From the NCBI RefSeq assembly GCF_027923225.1, contig NZ_BSDI01000028.1:21941-85940 (forward strand): 64,000 bases of DNA, in the 5' to 3' direction. Under the pieces are notes generated by a model. It saw only the letters and a program-made list of their open reading frames with translations, ran no database searches and was not told where the DNA came from. This document shows, piece after piece, positions 43,346 through 52,474 of this stretch (the first letter of the stretch is position 1; the number at the start of each line of letters is the position of its first letter). Source of the DNA: Phytohabitans aurantiacus (lineage in GTDB: Bacteria; Actinomycetota; Actinomycetes; Mycobacteriales; Micromonosporaceae). A program made the position numbers and the translations under genes.

Positions 43346-45019
43346 GTGGACGAGCACACGGACGGCCTGACCCAGGCGCGGGAGGCATACGCGGCGCGCG
43401 AATGGCTCACTGCCGCGACGCGCTTCGACGCCGTCCCGATCGATCGGCTCGCCGCGCACGACCTGGCCGGTTATGCCGATGCTGTGTGGTGGCTCGGCCG
43501 CATCGACGACAGCCTGCGGCTCAGCGCCGCGGCATGCGACGCCTTCCTGGCCGGCTCCCGACCGGTGGAAGCCGCCGCGTCCGCCCTGACGCTGGGCGTA
43601 TTGCACCTGGCGCGGGGCGACGAGACGCAAGGCGTGGGGTGGATCGGCCGCGCCGGACACCTGCTGGAGGGCGTACCGGAGTGCCCGGTGCACGGGCTGT
43701 TGCTCCACCTGACCGGGGTGGAGCCGAGCCTGCGGGCCGGGCAGCCGGCGGCCGCGTTGGACGCGGCACGCCGGGTGCGCGACGTGGGCCGCCGGCTCGG
43801 CCAGCCCGACCTGGTGGCCATCGGCCTCAACGGCGAGGGGCGCGCGCTCATCAGGTCGGGCCAGGTGATCGACGGGCTGAGGCTGCTCGACGAGGCGATG
43901 ATCGCCGTACTGGACGGCGAGCTCGCCTCGTTCGTGTCCGGCGTCCTCTACTGCCACACCATCGCGGCCTGTCACGAGGTCGCGGAGGTGCGCCGGATGG
44001 CCCGGTGGACCGACCTTGCCGAGCGGTGGCTGGCCACATTTCCCGCGGCGGTGGCGTTCGGGGGGCTGTGCGCGGTGCACCGGGCTCAGCTCCACGTCAT
44101 CCACGGCAGGTGGGACGAGGCCGAACGCACAGCGCTGCGGGTCCTGCCCGATCTCGACGCCAACCGTATCGACTACGCCGCCGAGGCCTGGTACGTCGTC
44201 GCCGAAGCACGCCGGCTGCGCGGCGACCCGAGCGCCGCGGGCGCCTACGACGAGGCGCACGCCCGCGGGCGTGACCCGCAGCCGGGGCGGGCACTGCTGC
44301 AGTTGTTGGGTGGCGACGCCGCGGGAGCCGCGACGTCGGTACGCACCGCCCTGACCGCCGCGGGCAGCGATGACCTGCGCAGAGCGACGTTGTGCGCCGC
44401 CGCGGTCGAGATCGCGGTCGCCGCGGGACGGCCGGACGACGCGTCGGCAGCCGCCGACGAGCTTGCGGCCACGGCGGCGACCTATGCCACCTCCGGGCTG
44501 GAGGCGATGGCGGCCGGTGCGCGCGGCGCGATGCTACTGGCCGGGGCCCGCGCCGAGGAGGCCCTTCCGGTACTGCGCGACGCCTGCCGGCGCTGGTACG
44601 AGCTCGGCGCGCCACACGACGCCGCCCTCACCTGCATCCGGCTGGCTGAGGCGTACCGGGCACTCGGCGACGAGGCGTCCGCCGCCGCGGAGGAGACCCG
44701 GGCAGAAGAGGCGTACGAGCGGCTGGGCGTTCGCCGGCCGGGTCGGGAAGCCCCAGACGGACTGAGCGGGCGCGAGTGCGAGGTCCTCACGCTCGTCGCC
44801 GAAGGACGCTCCAACCGCGAGATCGGCGAGCGATTGTTCATCAGCGACCGCACGGTCGGCCGGCACCTGACGAACATCTACAACAAACTCGGTGTCACCT
44901 CCCGCACCCAGGCCGCCCGCTACGCCATCGAGCACGGGATCGACTACGCGGAACCGCGTAGTCGGAGCCGACGCGGGTCGGCTGGTTCCACCGATGCCAC
45001 ACACCCGGCGCGCTCCTAG
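43346..45019 (+). CDS. LuxR-type regulator with TPR-like sensor
   Basis: 557 residues from GTG 43346, with GGAGGAAG 5 nt upstream. Residues ~1-470 are Ala/Arg-rich helical repeats that look like TPR units. The C-terminal LuxR HTH (~475-535) has GLSGRECEVLTLVAEGRSNREIGERLFISDRTVGRHLTNIYNKLGV, quoted here for the DNA-recognition helix only. No ATPase domain is present. It lies 37 bp after the hydrolase stop and 54 bp before another hydrolase gene, so it may co-regulate both. Confidence 0.88.
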   Translation: MDEHTDGLTQAREAYAAREWLTAATRFDAVPIDRLAAHDLAGYADAVWWLGRIDDSLRLSAAACDAFLAGSRPVEAAASALTLGVLHLARGDETQGVGWIGRAGHLLEGVPECPVHGLLLHLTGVEPSLRAGQPAAALDAARRVRDVGRRLGQPDLVAIGLNGEGRALIRSGQVIDGLRLLDEAMIAVLDGELASFVSGVLYCHTIAACHEVAEVRRMARWTDLAERWLATFPAAVAFGGLCAVHRAQLHVIHGRWDEAERTALRVLPDLDANRIDYAAEAWYVVAEARRLRGDPSAAGAYDEAHARGRDPQPGRALLQLLGGDAAGAATSVRTALTAAGSDDLRRATLCAAAVEIAVAAGRPDDASAAADELAATAATYATSGLEAMAAGARGAMLLAGARAEEALPVLRDACRRWYELGAPHDAALTCIRLAEAYRALGDEASAAAEETRAEEAYERLGVRRPGREAPDGLSGRECEVLTLVAEGRSNREIGERLFISDRTVGRHLTNIYNKLGVTSRTQAARYAIEHGIDYAEPRSRSRRGSAGSTDATHPARS

Positions 45020-45073
45020 CGTCCTGGGAAGAGGCACCGACCAGTGGCGCCGAAAAGGTCAGGAGCAGCCACC

Positions 45074-45916
45074 ATGAACGAGAAGCGGATCCACCGAGCC
45101 GTCTCCGCCGACGGCACCGAGATCGCCGGACGGGTCGCGGGGCAAGGGCCGGCGCTGGTACTGGTCCACGGGGCGATCGGGCACGGCGACCTCGCCTGGG
45201 AGGCACTGCTGCCACACCTCACCGACCGGTTCACCTGCTACCTGCCGAGCATCCGCGGTCGCGGCCTGTCGGGCGACCACCCCGACCACACGCCGCCCCG
45301 CCTTGTCGAGGACGTCACCGCCTTCGTCGACAGCATCGGCGAGCCGGTATGCCTTGTGGGCTGGTCGGGCAGCGGGCCGTGGTGCCTGGGCGCGGCCGCT
45401 CGAAGCGACTCCGTGACCGCCGTCGCCGCCTATGAGCCGATCGTCCCCGGTACCGGCCAGGCCGACATGCCACGGCTCGGCGCGGCACTGCAGAACGTGG
45501 GCCTGGCCGCCGCCGACGGCCGGTTCGTCGACGCGGTACGCGCCTTCGCCGCCGGCATCTGCACCGACGACGAGGTCGCCGCACTGGAGCCGACGAGCTT
45601 CTTCGACCGTTGGGCCGGCGCCGTACCGGCTCTGCTCAACGACCTCGGGCAGGACAACGCCTACGAGGGCCCGCGCTCCATCGACCCCGAGGCGCTCGAG
45701 CAGGTCAGCGTGCCGGTGCTGGTGCTGTGCGGCGAGCAGACCCTGCTCAGCTCCCTATGGAGGGAATCGGCAGAGCACATCGCCCGGCACGTGCCCGACG
45801 CGCACATCCGCGAGCTGCCGGGCGCCGGTCACTTCGCGCCAGTACTCGAACCCAAGCTCCTCTCCAAGGAGCTGAGCTGGCTTACTTTCGTTTGGCGAAG
45901 TCTTCGTACTGCTTGA
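45074..45916 (+). CDS. Alpha/beta hydrolase
   Basis: 280 residues from ATG 45074, with AGGAG 8 nt upstream. HGAIGHGDLAWEALLPHL follows the first strand. The nucleophile elbow is CLVGWSGSGPWCLG (Ser). A late LVLCGEQTLLSS, an Asp/Glu region, and a catalytic His in PGAGHFAPV complete the triad. The end overlaps the convergent ABC ATPase gene by 35 bp. Its role is probably esterase-like. It is not the same subfamily as the hydrolase at 42472. Confidence 0.88.
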   Translation: MNEKRIHRAVSADGTEIAGRVAGQGPALVLVHGAIGHGDLAWEALLPHLTDRFTCYLPSIRGRGLSGDHPDHTPPRLVEDVTAFVDSIGEPVCLVGWSGSGPWCLGAAARSDSVTAVAAYEPIVPGTGQADMPRLGAALQNVGLAAADGRFVDAVRAFAAGICTDDEVAALEPTSFFDRWAGAVPALLNDLGQDNAYEGPRSIDPEALEQVSVPVLVLCGEQTLLSSLWRESAEHIARHVPDAHIRELPGAGHFAPVLEPKLLSKELSWLTFVWRSLRTA

Positions 45917-46652
45917 CGACCTCGTCGGTGGGGCCGTCGGCGCGGATGACGCCGGACTCCAGCCAGATCGAGCGCTCGCAGGTGTCGACGATCGAGGCCA
46001 TCGTGTGGCTGACGAGGAAGACCGTGCCGGCGTCGGAGCGCAGATCGCGTACGCGCGCCTCGCTGCGGCGGCGGAACTGGGCGTCGCCGGTGGCGAGCGC
46101 CTCGTCGATGAGCAGCACGTCGTGGCGCTTCGCGGCGGCGATGGAGAACCGGAGCCGGGCGGCCATGCCGGACGAGTATGTGCGCATCGGCAATGAGCTG
46201 AAGTCGCCCCGGTCGTTGATGCCGGAGAACTCGATGATTTTCGGCGTCTGGTCGCGTACCTGTGCCTTGCTCATGCCCATGGCCAGGCAGCCGAGCTCCA
46301 CGTTGCGCTCGCCGGACAGGTCGTTCATCAGTGCGGCGTTCACGCCGAGCAGCGACGGCTGGCCCATCGCGTAGAGGGCGCCGCGGTCGACGGGCAGCAG
46401 CCCTGCGACCGCCCGCAGGAGCGTCGACTTGCCGGAGCCGTTGGTGCCGATGAGCCCGATCGCCTCACCCCGGTACGCCGTGAAGCTCACGCCCTTGATC
46501 GCGTGCACCTCGCGGATCGTCGGCGGGCGGCTGCGGGTGACCAGGCGCCGCAGTCCCGCTACCGGTGATCCGGTGCCCGGGGTGCCCGCGCCATGCACTC
46601 GATAGACCACGTGGACGTTGTCCGCGACGATCGTCGGGATCCGCTCAGCCAC
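45882..46652 (-). CDS. Polysaccharide/teichoic-acid ABC ATPase (Wzt/TagH)
   Basis: 256 residues from GTG 46652, which has AGGAG 7 nt upstream and overlaps the permease stop by 8 nt; the longer GTG 46670 lacks a good site. Walker A is GTNGSGKST, the signature motif is TYSSGMAARLRFS and Walker B is DVLLIDEALATGD. The N-terminal extension matches TagH/Wzt-type ATPases. It drives export with the coupled permease. The substrate is probably a cell-surface polymer. Confidence 0.93.
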   Translation of the reverse strand: MAERIPTIVADNVHVVYRVHGAGTPGTGSPVAGLRRLVTRSRPPTIREVHAIKGVSFTAYRGEAIGLIGTNGSGKSTLLRAVAGLLPVDRGALYAMGQPSLLGVNAALMNDLSGERNVELGCLAMGMSKAQVRDQTPKIIEFSGINDRGDFSSLPMRTYSSGMAARLRFSIAAAKRHDVLLIDEALATGDAQFRRRSEARVRDLRSDAGTVFLVSHTMASIVDTCERSIWLESGVIRADGPTDEVVKQYEDFAKRK

Positions 46653-47541
46653 GGCCGTACTCCTGTTCACCCAGCCAGAAATACACGAACCCGCCGATGC
46701 CGGCGACGAGCGCCCAACCGGCGGCCAGCGCCCACAGCACCGGCACGGACGAGGCCAGCGGCGCCCCTTCGAGCAGCGCGTGCCGCATCAGCTCGATGTA
46801 GACCAGCAACGGGTTGGATTCCAGCACCCGCGTGGCCCACTCCGGGAGGTGGCGCTCGAAGAGGGCGACGCTGTAGAGCACGCCGGAGGCGTACATCCAG
46901 GTGCGCATGATGAAGGGGATGAGCTGCTTCAGGTCGGCCAGCTTCGCGCCCAGCCGGGCCACGATCATCGCGACGCCCGCGTTGAACACCGACTGCAGCA
47001 ACAGGGCCGGCACGACGATCAGCCACTGGATGGTGACCGGCTCGCCGGTGACCAGGACGATCCCGACGAGGACGACGAGTGAGGCCACCATGTTGCTGAA
47101 CTGGGTGAGCGTCACCGCGATCGGCAGGCAGGCCCGGGGAAATTGAAGCGCCCGGATGAGGCCCAGATTGCCCGAGATGGCCTGCACGCCGCCCTGGATG
47201 GCGGTCTGGCTGAAGACGAAGACGAACAGCCCGGTGCACAGGTAGGCGATGAAGTTGGGCACATCGGCCTTGGTGTTGAGCACCACGCCGAAGATCAGGT
47301 AGTAGACGGCTGCGTTCGTCAGCGGCGTGAGCACCTGCCAGAGCCGCCCGAGCCGCGTCGTGCTGAACGAGGAGACGATCCGCGCGTTGGCGTACGCGGA
47401 TATGAAGTGCCGGTAAGACCAGAGTCGCCTGGTGTACGCCGCGAGGCCCGGCCGCGCGCCAGCAACGGTGAGGCCGTGCTTGGCAGCCAGCTCCGCCTGG
47501 GACAGGTGCGAGTCTGGATCGACTACCACCGTATCGGTCAT
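46645..47541 (-). CDS. Polysaccharide ABC permease (Wzm/TagG)
   Basis: 298 residues from ATG 47541, with AAGGA 7 nt upstream. Six membrane helices are predicted. The N-terminal amphipathic loop ends in TTRLGRLWQVLTP, as in ABC-2 polysaccharide exporters, and IRALQFPRACLPIAVTL is a family motif. It forms the membrane part of the exporter with the following ATPase. The gene is divergent from the TetR gene, whose operators lie in the 117-bp gap. Confidence 0.93.
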   Translation of the reverse strand: MTDTVVVDPDSHLSQAELAAKHGLTVAGARPGLAAYTRRLWSYRHFISAYANARIVSSFSTTRLGRLWQVLTPLTNAAVYYLIFGVVLNTKADVPNFIAYLCTGLFVFVFSQTAIQGGVQAISGNLGLIRALQFPRACLPIAVTLTQFSNMVASLVVLVGIVLVTGEPVTIQWLIVVPALLLQSVFNAGVAMIVARLGAKLADLKQLIPFIMRTWMYASGVLYSVALFERHLPEWATRVLESNPLLVYIELMRHALLEGAPLASSVPVLWALAAGWALVAGIGGFVYFWLGEQEYGRG

Positions 47542-47595
47542 TTCCGATCCTTGTCATCAGCGCATCGCTCAACCCGTGACTGGCGAGCGATGGAA

Positions 47596-47612
47596 CGCTA
47601 CCGTATCGACGC
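47596..47612. promoter_or_regulatory. TetR operator 2 (half-site copy)
   Basis: CGCTACCGTATCGACG is the reverse complement of CGTCGATACGGTAGCG and shares its CGTCGATACG core with the larger palindrome. It is placed between that palindrome and the permease start. Confidence 0.5.
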
Positions 47613-47631
47613 CAACTCAGGATAGTCAGAG

Positions 47632-47663
47632 CCCACGTCGATACGCAACCGTAGCGTCGTGGG
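47632..47663. promoter_or_regulatory. TetR operator 1 (32-bp palindrome)
   Basis: Arms CCCACGTCGATACG and CGTAGCGTCGTGGG pair at 12 of 14 positions around a CAAC centre. It lies just upstream of the TetR start and overlaps GTG 47659. Confidence 0.65.
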
Positions 47664-48324
47664 CTATATTGCCCTGGTGGCGGCCGTGAGGAAGAGACCT
47701 GCAGCCGGCGCGGCCGTGCTCCGGGAAGATGTCACGACCGCCATCCGCCAGGCCGTCACGCAGGAGCTCGCCGCGGTCGGCTACGGCCGTCTCTCGATCG
47801 AGGGGGTCGCCCGCCGGGCGGGTGTTGGCAAGACCGCCGTCTATCGCCGGTGGAGTTCGAAGCTGGAGATGGTTTTGGAGATCGTCTCCGAGGTCGCCAG
47901 CCAGAGCCTGCCGCTGCTCGACACCGGCAGCCTGCGCGGCGACATCGAGATGGTGCTGCACGTCGTGTCCCGCGCGCTCCGGCACCGGCTGGCCTCGCAG
48001 ATCATCCCTGACCTGCTCGCCGAGGCGGCCCGCAACCCGAAGATCGGGCACACCCTCCAGGAGGCGCTGCGGGCCAACCAGCGCCAGGCGTCGGAGCTGC
48101 TCATCGGGCGAGCCGTCGCGCGTGGCGAGCTGCCCGCTGGCACCGATCCGGACACGGCGGTCGATCTGATCATCGGCCCGATCTATTGGCGGCTGGCCGT
48201 CGCGCGCACGCCGCTGCCGCAGGGATATGTGAGCGAGCTCGCCACGTCGGTCGCGGCGGCGCTCGGCGCCCCGATTTCTCAGAGTTCCTTCCCGAACGAG
48301 CGGACGTCCGGTTCATCCCGGTAG
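47659..48324 (+). CDS. TetR-family repressor
   Basis: 221 residues from GTG 47659. GTG 47677 fits a leaderless start with TATATT 6 nt before it and would leave the palindrome free. The HTH is YGRLSIEGVARRAGVGKTAVYRRW (N-terminal ~40-63). The C-terminal part is a ligand-binding helical bundle, with no catalytic residues. It probably represses itself and the exporter. The end overlaps the convergent GNAT gene by 46 bp. Confidence 0.9.
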   Translation: MGYIALVAAVRKRPAAGAAVLREDVTTAIRQAVTQELAAVGYGRLSIEGVARRAGVGKTAVYRRWSSKLEMVLEIVSEVASQSLPLLDTGSLRGDIEMVLHVVSRALRHRLASQIIPDLLAEAARNPKIGHTLQEALRANQRQASELLIGRAVARGELPAGTDPDTAVDLIIGPIYWRLAVARTPLPQGYVSELATSVAAALGAPISQSSFPNERTSGSSR

Positions 48325-48749
48325 AAGCCGAAGTCGGGGATCCGCTGGTACCCCGCCGACAGGTACAGGTTGATCGCCTCAGGCTGGCGTCCGCCGGTCT
48401 CCAGCACGATCCGGCGCCGGCCGTGCTCGCGGGCCGATCGCTCCACCGCGGCCAGGACCGCCCGCGCGAGGCCGCGCCCGCGGGCGGCCGGCAGCGTGTA
48501 CATCCGCTTGATCTCCGCGACCGTGCCGTCTTCGCCGTGGCTGCGCCACGCGCCGGAGGACACCGGCTGCTGGTTCAGGTACGTCACGAGGAACGCCCCG
48601 TGCGGCGGTTCGAAGTCGGTCGCGTCGACCGGGGTGGCGTCGCCCTCGTCGTCCTCGTACCGCTCGGCCAGGTCGGCCAGGGCGGCCTTGATCAGTACCT
48701 GCGCGTCCGGGTCGAGGTATCCGACCCGCCTGATCTCGATCTTCTCCAC
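48279..48749 (-). CDS. GNAT acetyltransferase
   Basis: 156 residues from GTG 48749. The acetyl-CoA binding motif A is present: KRMYTLPAARGRGLARAVLAAVE, with R/Q-x-x-G-x-G/A-like RGRGLA, and the later RRIVLETGGRQPEAINLYLSAGY strand. The acceptor is unknown. It lies between TetR (convergent) and the LacI gene (divergent). Confidence 0.9.
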   Translation of the reverse strand: MEKIEIRRVGYLDPDAQVLIKAALADLAERYEDDEGDATPVDATDFEPPHGAFLVTYLNQQPVSSGAWRSHGEDGTVAEIKRMYTLPAARGRGLARAVLAAVERSAREHGRRRIVLETGGRQPEAINLYLSAGYQRIPDFGFYRDEPDVRSFGKEL

Positions 48750-48776
48750 CGGACCATCTTGCCTTGGCCGGCGGCA

Positions 48777-48788
48777 TTTACCGATAAA
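48777..48788. promoter_or_regulatory. LacI-type operator at the LacI gene
   Basis: TTTACCGATAAA is a near-palindrome, 8 bp before ATG 48797, overlapping the TAAACT -10-like box at 48785. It repeats at 51347-51358. Autoregulation is likely. Confidence 0.55.
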
Positions 48789-48796
48789 CTCGCGGC

Positions 48797-49795
48797 ATGG
48801 TGACGATGGGTGACGTCGCTCGACTGGCCGGCGTCTCGAAGATGACGGTCTCGAACGTCGTCAACAATCGCACCGGAGTGAGCGAGCCCGTCCGCCGCCG
48901 CGTCCTGGAGGTGATCGCGGAGTCGGGCTACCACCTCAACCTCTCCGCGCGGACGCTCAAGTCCGGGCGTACCGGTGTCATCGGTCTCGCCGTGCCCGAG
49001 GTCGACCGCCCCTACTTCGGCATGCTCGCCGCGCGCGTGATCGAACACGCGGCCCGGCGCGGGTTCCATGTCGCGATCGAGCAGACCGGTGCCGTGATCG
49101 CCGGCGAGGTCGAGGCGATCGCCCAGTCGCACAACCTTCAGCTCGACGGCCTGATCCTCAGCGCGGTCGTGCTCGACCCGCGCCAGCACCAGGTGACCGA
49201 TGGAAGCATCCCGATCGTGATGCTGGGCGAGCGAGACTTCGGGGCGGCCTTCGACCACGTCGCCATGCCCAACGAGGAGGGCACCAGGGCCGCCACCGAG
49301 CACCTGATCAACCGTGGCTGCCGCCGCATCGCGTTCGTCACCGGCGACGACCTCGAAGGCGTCAACGTGGTGGCCAGCCGCAGGCGCGGCTACGCCGCCG
49401 CGCTCGCCGAGCGTGGCCTCAAAGCCGATCCCGCGCTGCTGGTGACCTCTCCCGTGATGACGCTCGAGTCGGGTCGCACGGCGGTGCACCGGCTCGTGGG
49501 AGCCGGTGCCGAGTTCGACGGCGTGGTCGCGGTGACCGACACGGTCGCGCAAGGTGTACTGCGCGGCCTCGCCGATCACGGTTTGGCTTGCCCCCGACAG
49601 GTACGTCTCGTCGGGTTCGACGACATTCCCGAGTCGAAGTACCTGGTGCCGTCGCTGACCACGGTCGCACCCGACCACGGGTGGATGGCCGAGATGGCGG
49701 TCCGCCTGGTCGTCGAGCGCATGGCGGATCCGGCCCGCCCGACGGCCGAGTACGTCGCGCCGTTCGACATCATCGCCCGCGAGTCGACCCGCTGA
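48797..49795 (+). CDS. LacI-family repressor
   Basis: 332 residues, ATG 48797, probably leaderless (TAAACT 6 nt before). The HTH is GDVARLAGVSKMTVSNVVNNRTGVSE, typical LacI, and the linker helix reads LSARTLKSGRT. The periplasmic-binding-like sensor domain follows (GLAVPEVDRPYFGML and the late VRLVGFDDIPESKYLVPSLTTV). It is probably responsive to arabinose-type sugars since the GH51 gene follows convergently, overlapping by 26 bp. Operators are given separately. Confidence 0.94.
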   Translation: MVTMGDVARLAGVSKMTVSNVVNNRTGVSEPVRRRVLEVIAESGYHLNLSARTLKSGRTGVIGLAVPEVDRPYFGMLAARVIEHAARRGFHVAIEQTGAVIAGEVEAIAQSHNLQLDGLILSAVVLDPRQHQVTDGSIPIVMLGERDFGAAFDHVAMPNEEGTRAATEHLINRGCRRIAFVTGDDLEGVNVVASRRRGYAAALAERGLKADPALLVTSPVMTLESGRTAVHRLVGAGAEFDGVVAVTDTVAQGVLRGLADHGLACPRQVRLVGFDDIPESKYLVPSLTTVAPDHGWMAEMAVRLVVERMADPARPTAEYVAPFDIIARESTR

Positions 49796-51317
49796 CGGTG
49801 CCGGTGACGGTGACGAAGGAGTGAGCCGGAAGGTGTACCCGGAGGGTGTCGCCTTCGATGGAGAAACCGTTGTGGGCGCGCGGGGCGACCGACTCGGGAG
49901 ACTCCGGCGTGTTGTGGTCCTGGAGCGCCCCAGCGGTCAGGATGCGCGACTCGACCTCGCTGAGGGCACCGCCGCGCAGCTCGATCTCGACATCGGCAGC
50001 GGCATCAGCGTCCAGGTTGGACAGTGAGAGGAGTACCCGGCCGTCCTTGCGGCTGGCCGAAACCGAGACGGTCTCCAGGGTCGCGTCGCCGACCTCGCGG
50101 GTCGGCAGGCCACCGCGTACGTCGACGCGCAGGGACGCGGCGTCCTGGTGGCCCTTGTTCATCTGGAAGACGTGGTAGGTGGGCGTGAGTACCAGCGCCT
50201 TCGAGTCCGGGTCGGTCAGGATCATCGCCTGGAGCACGTTGAGCGTCTGCGCGATGTTCGCCATGACCAGGCGGTCGGCGTGGCGGTGGAAGATGTCGAA
50301 GTGGACACTCGCGACGAGCGCGTCCCGCAAAGTGTTCTGCTGGTACAGGAAACCAGGGTTGGTGCCCGGCTCGACGTCCCACCAGGTGCCCCACTCGTCG
50401 AGGACGAGGCCGACGGTCTTGTGCGGGTCGTAGCAGTCCATGACGTTGGAGTGCCCGGTGAGCAGCTCGTCGGTGCGGGCGGCCTTGACCATTGTCGCGT
50501 AGTACTCGTCGGTGTCGAACACCGTGGCCGATCCCTTGTTCGCCCAGGTGCCCGCGATCGTGTAGTAGTGCACCGAGAGGGCGTGGTAGAAGCTGCTGTT
50601 GACGCGCTGGCAGCCGAGGTGCCCGAGCTGCTTCATGAGCTGCTCGGTCCAGTCGTAGTTGAAGTCCGAGGCGCCCGCTGCGATCTTGTACAGCTTGTTG
50701 TCGCCGTAGTCGCGGCAGTAGGTGCCGTACCGGCGGGCCTCCTGCGCGTAGTGCTCGGCGGTCATGTTGCCGCCGCATCCCCACGTCTCGTTGCCCAGTC
50801 CCCAGAACCTGACCTTCCACGGTTCCTGGCGGCCGTTCGCCTTGCGCAGGCGGGCCATCGGGGAGTCGCCGTCGCGGGTGAGGTACTCGACCCACTCGCT
50901 CATCTCCCGCACGGTGCCGGAGCCGACGTTGCCGCTGATGTACGGCTCGGTGCCCAGCAACTCGCACAGCGCCATGAACTCGTGCGTGCCGAAGTGGTTG
51001 TTCTCCTCGACGCCGCCCCAGTGGGTGTTCACCATGACGGGGCGCTCGTCCTTGGGACCGATGCCGTCCATCCAGTGGTACTCGTCGGCGAAGCAGCCAC
51101 CGGGCCACCGCAGGTTCGGGATGTCGAGGGCCCGCAGGGCCTCGACCACGTCGAGCCGGATGCCGCCCTCGTTCGGGATGTCGGAGTCCTCCCCAACGTA
51201 GAACCCGCCGTAGATGCACCGCCCGAGGTGCTCGGCGAAGTGGCCGTAGACGTGGCGGCTGATCCGCGGGCCTTCGATGTCGACGTTGACGACCGCGGCG
51301 ATGACGTTGTCAGTCAT
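49770..51317 (-). CDS. GH51 alpha-L-arabinofuranosidase
   Basis: 515 residues, no signal peptide, so cytoplasmic. The N-terminal GH51 strand region (RHVYGHFAEHLGRCIYGG), the LRWPGGCFADEYHW motif, the acid/base Glu in FWGLGNETWGCGG and the nucleophile Glu in GLVLDEWGTWWDV are all clear. It releases terminal arabinofuranose from imported arabino-oligosaccharides. The promoter carries the same TTTACCG-type boxes as the LacI gene. Confidence 0.95.
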   Translation of the reverse strand: MTDNVIAAVVNVDIEGPRISRHVYGHFAEHLGRCIYGGFYVGEDSDIPNEGGIRLDVVEALRALDIPNLRWPGGCFADEYHWMDGIGPKDERPVMVNTHWGGVEENNHFGTHEFMALCELLGTEPYISGNVGSGTVREMSEWVEYLTRDGDSPMARLRKANGRQEPWKVRFWGLGNETWGCGGNMTAEHYAQEARRYGTYCRDYGDNKLYKIAAGASDFNYDWTEQLMKQLGHLGCQRVNSSFYHALSVHYYTIAGTWANKGSATVFDTDEYYATMVKAARTDELLTGHSNVMDCYDPHKTVGLVLDEWGTWWDVEPGTNPGFLYQQNTLRDALVASVHFDIFHRHADRLVMANIAQTLNVLQAMILTDPDSKALVLTPTYHVFQMNKGHQDAASLRVDVRGGLPTREVGDATLETVSVSASRKDGRVLLSLSNLDADAAADVEIELRGGALSEVESRILTAGALQDHNTPESPESVAPRAHNGFSIEGDTLRVHLPAHSFVTVTGTVSGSTRGR

Positions 51318-51334
51318 GAGGTTCCTTCGAGCGC

Positions 51335-51358
51335 TTTACCGGTCACTTTACCGATACA
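51335..51358. promoter_or_regulatory. Two TTTACCG boxes upstream of GH51
   Basis: TTTACCGGTCAC (51335) and TTTACCGATACA (51347) are 12 bp apart. The second matches the box at the LacI gene at 10 of 12 positions or better. They lie 18-41 bp upstream of the GH51 start and 33-56 bp upstream of the oxidoreductase start. Confidence 0.55.
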
Positions 51359-51390
51359 CTATAGGCCAGAACCGGGTAGGGTGACAGGCC

Positions 51391-52419
51391 ATGATCGAGG
51401 TGCGGTTCGGGCTGGTCGGGTACGGGTTCGGCGGTCGCTACTTCCACGCTCCGCTGCTCGCGTCGGCGCCCGGCGTCGACTTCGTCGGCGTGGTGACCCG
51501 CTCCCCGCAGCGCCGCGCCGAGCTGGCGGGCGACCAGCCGGGAGTGCGGGCGTTCGACAGCCTCGCCGAGCTGGCGGCGGCGGGAGCGCGGGCGGTCGCG
51601 ATCTCCACCCCGGTGGACACCCGGGTCGCCCTGGTGCACGAGGCGATCGCTCTGGGCCTCGCGGTGGTGGTCGACAAACCGTTCGCCCTCGACGCAGCGA
51701 CGGCACGCGGGTTCGTCGAGGCCGCGCGGAGCGCCGGGGTGCCGCTCAGCGTGTACCAGAACCGGCGCTGGGACTCAGATCTCCTCACGGTCCGGCGGCT
51801 CATCGAGGCCGGGGAACTCGGTGCGGTGACCCGCTTCGAGTCGCGGTTCGAGCGGTACTCACCGGAACCGGGCCCGCCGGCGTCCGGCGGCGGCACCCTG
51901 CGCGACTTCGGCGCACACCTGGTCGACCAGGCGCTGCTGCTGTTCGGCCCGGCGACCCGGGTGTACGCCGAGATGCGCGGCCGCTCTGACCTGGACGACG
52001 ACGTCTTCGTGGCGCTGCACCACGCCAGCGGCGTCGAGTCGCACCTGTGGGGGAGTTGGGTGCAGTCGGCGCCCGGCCCGCGGTTCCGGGTCACGGGCAC
52101 GACCGGCACGTACGTGGTGAACCCCGTCGACGGGATGGACGGTCAGGAGGCCGCCCTGATCGCCGGCCGTACGCCGGCATCCGAAGGCGACAACTGGGGC
52201 GCCGAGCCGGAAGCGTCCTGGGGAGTACTCCACCGTGCTGGCGGCCACGAACCGGTGCCGACCGAGCGCGGTCGTTGGGACACGTACTACCCGGCGTTCG
52301 CCGCCGCCGTCCGCGGTGACGGGCCGGTACCGGTCGACCCGCGCGACGTGGTGCGCAACGTCGAGGTGCTCGACGCGGCCCGGGAAAGCGCGACGACCGG
52401 CCGGGCGGTCAGCATCTGA
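51391..52419 (+). CDS. Gfo/Idh/MocA-family oxidoreductase
   Basis: 342 residues from ATG 51391. The Rossmann NAD(P) motif FGLVGYGFGGRYFHAPLLAS is at the start. The family motif VVDKPFALD contains the EKP-like catalytic Lys. The C-terminal domain has LRDFGAHLVDQALLLFG with a conserved Asp/His region. It oxidises or reduces a sugar or inositol. It is divergent from GH51, so the two may share the LacI operator. Confidence 0.93.
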   Translation: MIEVRFGLVGYGFGGRYFHAPLLASAPGVDFVGVVTRSPQRRAELAGDQPGVRAFDSLAELAAAGARAVAISTPVDTRVALVHEAIALGLAVVVDKPFALDAATARGFVEAARSAGVPLSVYQNRRWDSDLLTVRRLIEAGELGAVTRFESRFERYSPEPGPPASGGGTLRDFGAHLVDQALLLFGPATRVYAEMRGRSDLDDDVFVALHHASGVESHLWGSWVQSAPGPRFRVTGTTGTYVVNPVDGMDGQEAALIAGRTPASEGDNWGAEPEASWGVLHRAGGHEPVPTERGRWDTYYPAFAAAVRGDGPVPVDPRDVVRNVEVLDAARESATTGRAVSI

Positions 52420-52474
52420 GTCGGGTCTGTGACAGGATCTCTCGCGGCGCGTCCTCCCAACGAAGGGAACACTC

